Source: Chelativorans petroleitrophicus
Lineage (GTDB): Bacteria; Pseudomonadota; Alphaproteobacteria; Rhizobiales; Rhizobiaceae
Reading direction: 5' to 3'
Assembly: GCF_025398195.1 (NCBI RefSeq)
Contig: NZ_JAODNV010000019.1
Coordinates: 32,651-96,650 of the forward strand
DNA: 64,000 nucleotides
Shown here in pieces: positions 62,834 to 64,000 of this stretch (positions are counted from its first letter, which is position 1; every line of letters starts with the position of its first letter). The position numbers and the translations under genes were made by a program. Under the pieces are notes generated by a model. That model had not been told where the DNA came from. It did no database searches and saw nothing but the letters and a program-made list of their open reading frames with translations.

Positions 62834-63453
62834 TTATGTTAGCCGAACGGACATTCCGCCGTCTGTAATCAATGGGCTGCCCGTCATGAAGCTCGAACGA
62901 TCGGAAAGTAGGAAGACTGCCGCTTGCGCAATCTCTTCGCTTTCGCCATTCGCTTCATCGGATACAGGTTGGAGATATATGCCAGCACATCCGGATTACC
63001 CTCGCCGGCCGCCGGGGTAATCGTGCCACCCGGCAACAACGCGTTGATGCGGATACCCTCGTGAGCATGGTCGGAGGCCAGCGACTGAACTAGCCCAATC
63101 AATCCGGCCTTGGAGGCGGCATAGGCTCCCATTCCGGGCATGCCACCATTGCCGAAGCCGACGAAGGAGGACGTGAAGACGATTGAACCGCCTCCCTTCT
63201 TCCTCATCACGGGGATCTGGGCTTTCGCAGCCAGGAACGCGGCCGGCAGGTTTACTGAGATGACATCATTCCAGTTACCGACGCTCATGTCGGGGACCGT
63301 CTGCATTGTGCCGACGATGCCGGCGTTGTTGAACGCACCATCAAGCGCGCCAAACTCCTTCGTGGCGAGCTCTACCAGGGCTTCGGCGTAATCCTCGTCC
63401 TTGACGTCACCCGCGGCGAAAACGGCACGGCCCCACATTTGCACCTTCAGCAA
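62834..63453 (-). pseudogene. short-chain dehydrogenase, truncated at the N-terminus and frameshifted near the C-terminus
   Basis: Recognisable SDR sequence runs from GRAVFAAGDVKDEDYAEALV through FGALDGAFNNAGIVG, SIVFTSSFVGF and the catalytic AYAASKAGLIGLVQS to GGTITPAAGEGNPDVLAYIS. The N-terminal Rossmann Gly-rich loop is missing; the homology begins abruptly at about 63430, where an unrelated SRAP gene fragment starts. Near 62955 one base is lost, and the C-terminus continues in another frame (NGESEEIAQAAVFLLSDRSS then MTGSPLITDGGMSV) to a TAA at 62834. Two lesions make it a true pseudogene. Confidence 0.8.
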
Positions 63454-63557
63454 TGTGTAACCTGTACAATGTCACCACGACGCATGCGGCCATGCGCCAG
63501 TTCTCGCTTCGGCTCAGCGATCTTCGCGATGAGGTTGGCTTCAATGAGCCTTCGCCG
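63453..63557 (+). pseudogene. N-terminal fragment of an SRAP (YedK/HMCES-like) gene
   Basis: ATG 63453 starts MCNLYNVTTTHAAMRQFSLR, the hallmark of SRAP proteins, in which Cys2 forms the covalent link to abasic sites in single-stranded DNA. The match stops near GFNEPS (about 63550), where transposase sequence in another frame takes over. Only about 35 of some 220 residues remain. The fragment lies head-to-head with the truncated SDR: both are cut at the same junction region. Confidence 0.7.
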
Positions 63558-64000
63558 TTCCCATCTTCGGCTACAAGAACCATGCCTCGATCGACCGGCG
63601 ACACAGCTTCATTCGCGGCTGGACGGTCACGCATGCCGCCGCCCATGACGGTGCGCAGCTCCGCAACGTGGTCAGGCGACCCAACACAGGCTCAACCGTA
63701 TGGGCCGACACGGCCTATCGCTCCAGGAAGAATGAGGCCTGGCTCGACAGGAACGGCTTTGTCAGCGATACCCATCAGAAGAAGCCGAAGGGGCGCCCGA
63801 TGAGCGAAGCGACCGCCAGAGCCAATGGCCGGCGATCAAAGATCCGAGCTCATGTAGAGCACGTCTTCGCTTACCAGTAAGCCAGGATGGGCCTGTTCGT
63901 AAAGACCATCGGCATCGCAAGAGCGACGATGAAGATCGGCATGGCCAATCTCCCCTACAACATCACCCGATACGTCTGGCACGAAAAAAGAGCGGCGGCC
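63551..64000 (+). pseudogene. IS5-type transposase fragment with an in-frame stop, running off the window
   Basis: From 63551 the frame reads FAVPIFGYKNHASIDRRHSF, IRGWTVTHAAAHDGAQLRNV, VWADTAYRSRKNEAWLDRNG and SKIRAHVEHVFAYQ, the DDE part of an IS5-subgroup transposase. A TAA at 63878-63880 then interrupts it. The same frame continues after the stop as ARMGLFVKTIGIARATMKIG and MANLPYNITRYVWHEK to about 63990, so the nonsense codon is a later mutation. The N-terminal half of the transposase is absent. The left end is joined to the SRAP fragment. Confidence 0.85.

Noticed and set aside
1..64000. tRNA, rRNA or CRISPR arrays
   Set aside because: No cloverleaf with a TTCGA arm and CCA-type end, no rRNA landmarks and no regularly spaced repeats were seen on reading. 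A tRNAscan or CRISPR search would settle it.

Overview
The window looks like chromosomal DNA of a GC-rich alphaproteobacterium of the order Hyphomicrobiales (rhizobia and relatives), perhaps a Mesorhizobium/Chelativorans-like Phyllobacteriaceae. This rests on gene content: a choline-sulfate locus, the cycM / kdsB-pheA neighbourhood, a Yej-type peptide importer with two binding proteins, CTTGAC-type promoters, and a small RNA with the CCUCCUCCC loops of the alphaproteobacterial 'cuckoo' family. No rRNA, tRNA or CRISPR array was seen. The genus is inference.

Layout. 1-3128: choline/choline-sulfate use (LysR regulator cut by the window edge, ChoX, BetC). 3360-9338: membrane glucose dehydrogenase, small envelope proteins, a YetF/DUF421 protein, and two decayed genes, one an acylphosphatase relic. 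9477-21633: a sugar or sugar-acid catabolic region with two TIM-barrel epimerases, a mandelate-racemase-family dehydratase, a GntR/FCD regulator, a 2-hydroxyacid dehydrogenase and a complete ABC sugar importer. Two promoters about 11 kb apart carry the same TGGT-N3-ACCA operator at the same place relative to CTTGAC, which ties the parts into one probable regulon. 21784-23840: a TetR gene divergent from a PEP-hydrolase-like TIM barrel and a cupin, with a 13-bp palindrome at the TetR start. 24091-29626: housekeeping genes (SleB hydrolase, M24 peptidase, 1-Cys peroxiredoxin, pheA, kdsB, cycM). 29762-38022: yejA-like twins, yejB, yejE, yejF, with a tiny VapBC-like pair lodged between yejE and yejF. 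38047-51290: dehydrogenases, Hsp20, a zinc alcohol dehydrogenase with an SRPBCC partner, a diguanylate cyclase, the cuckoo-type sRNA, an AraC regulator, uxuB-uxuA, a MoeB/ThiF enzyme, a large membrane glycosyltransferase with a secretion-ATPase-like N-terminus, and an orphan binding protein.

From 51291 the DNA becomes accessory in character. A kilobase with almost no coding is followed by a truncated IS3-family element. Next comes an intact cluster for uptake and breakdown of an amino acid or peptide (M20 peptidase, ABC importer, cystathionine-lyase-like enzyme, LysR), then an IS5-family element. The window ends in gene debris: a frameshifted class II cyclic-nucleotide phosphodiesterase, a truncated and frameshifted SDR, the first 35 codons of an SRAP/YedK gene, and part of another IS5-type transposase with an in-frame stop.

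The strongest candidates for something new are the shared-operator sugar regulon (10379-10391 and 21604-21614), the anti-Shine-Dalgarno sRNA at 42900-43020, the 76-residue membrane protein inside the ABC sugar operon, the VapBC-like pair inside the yej operon, and the sulfur-linked peptide/amino-acid cluster at 53571-59904.
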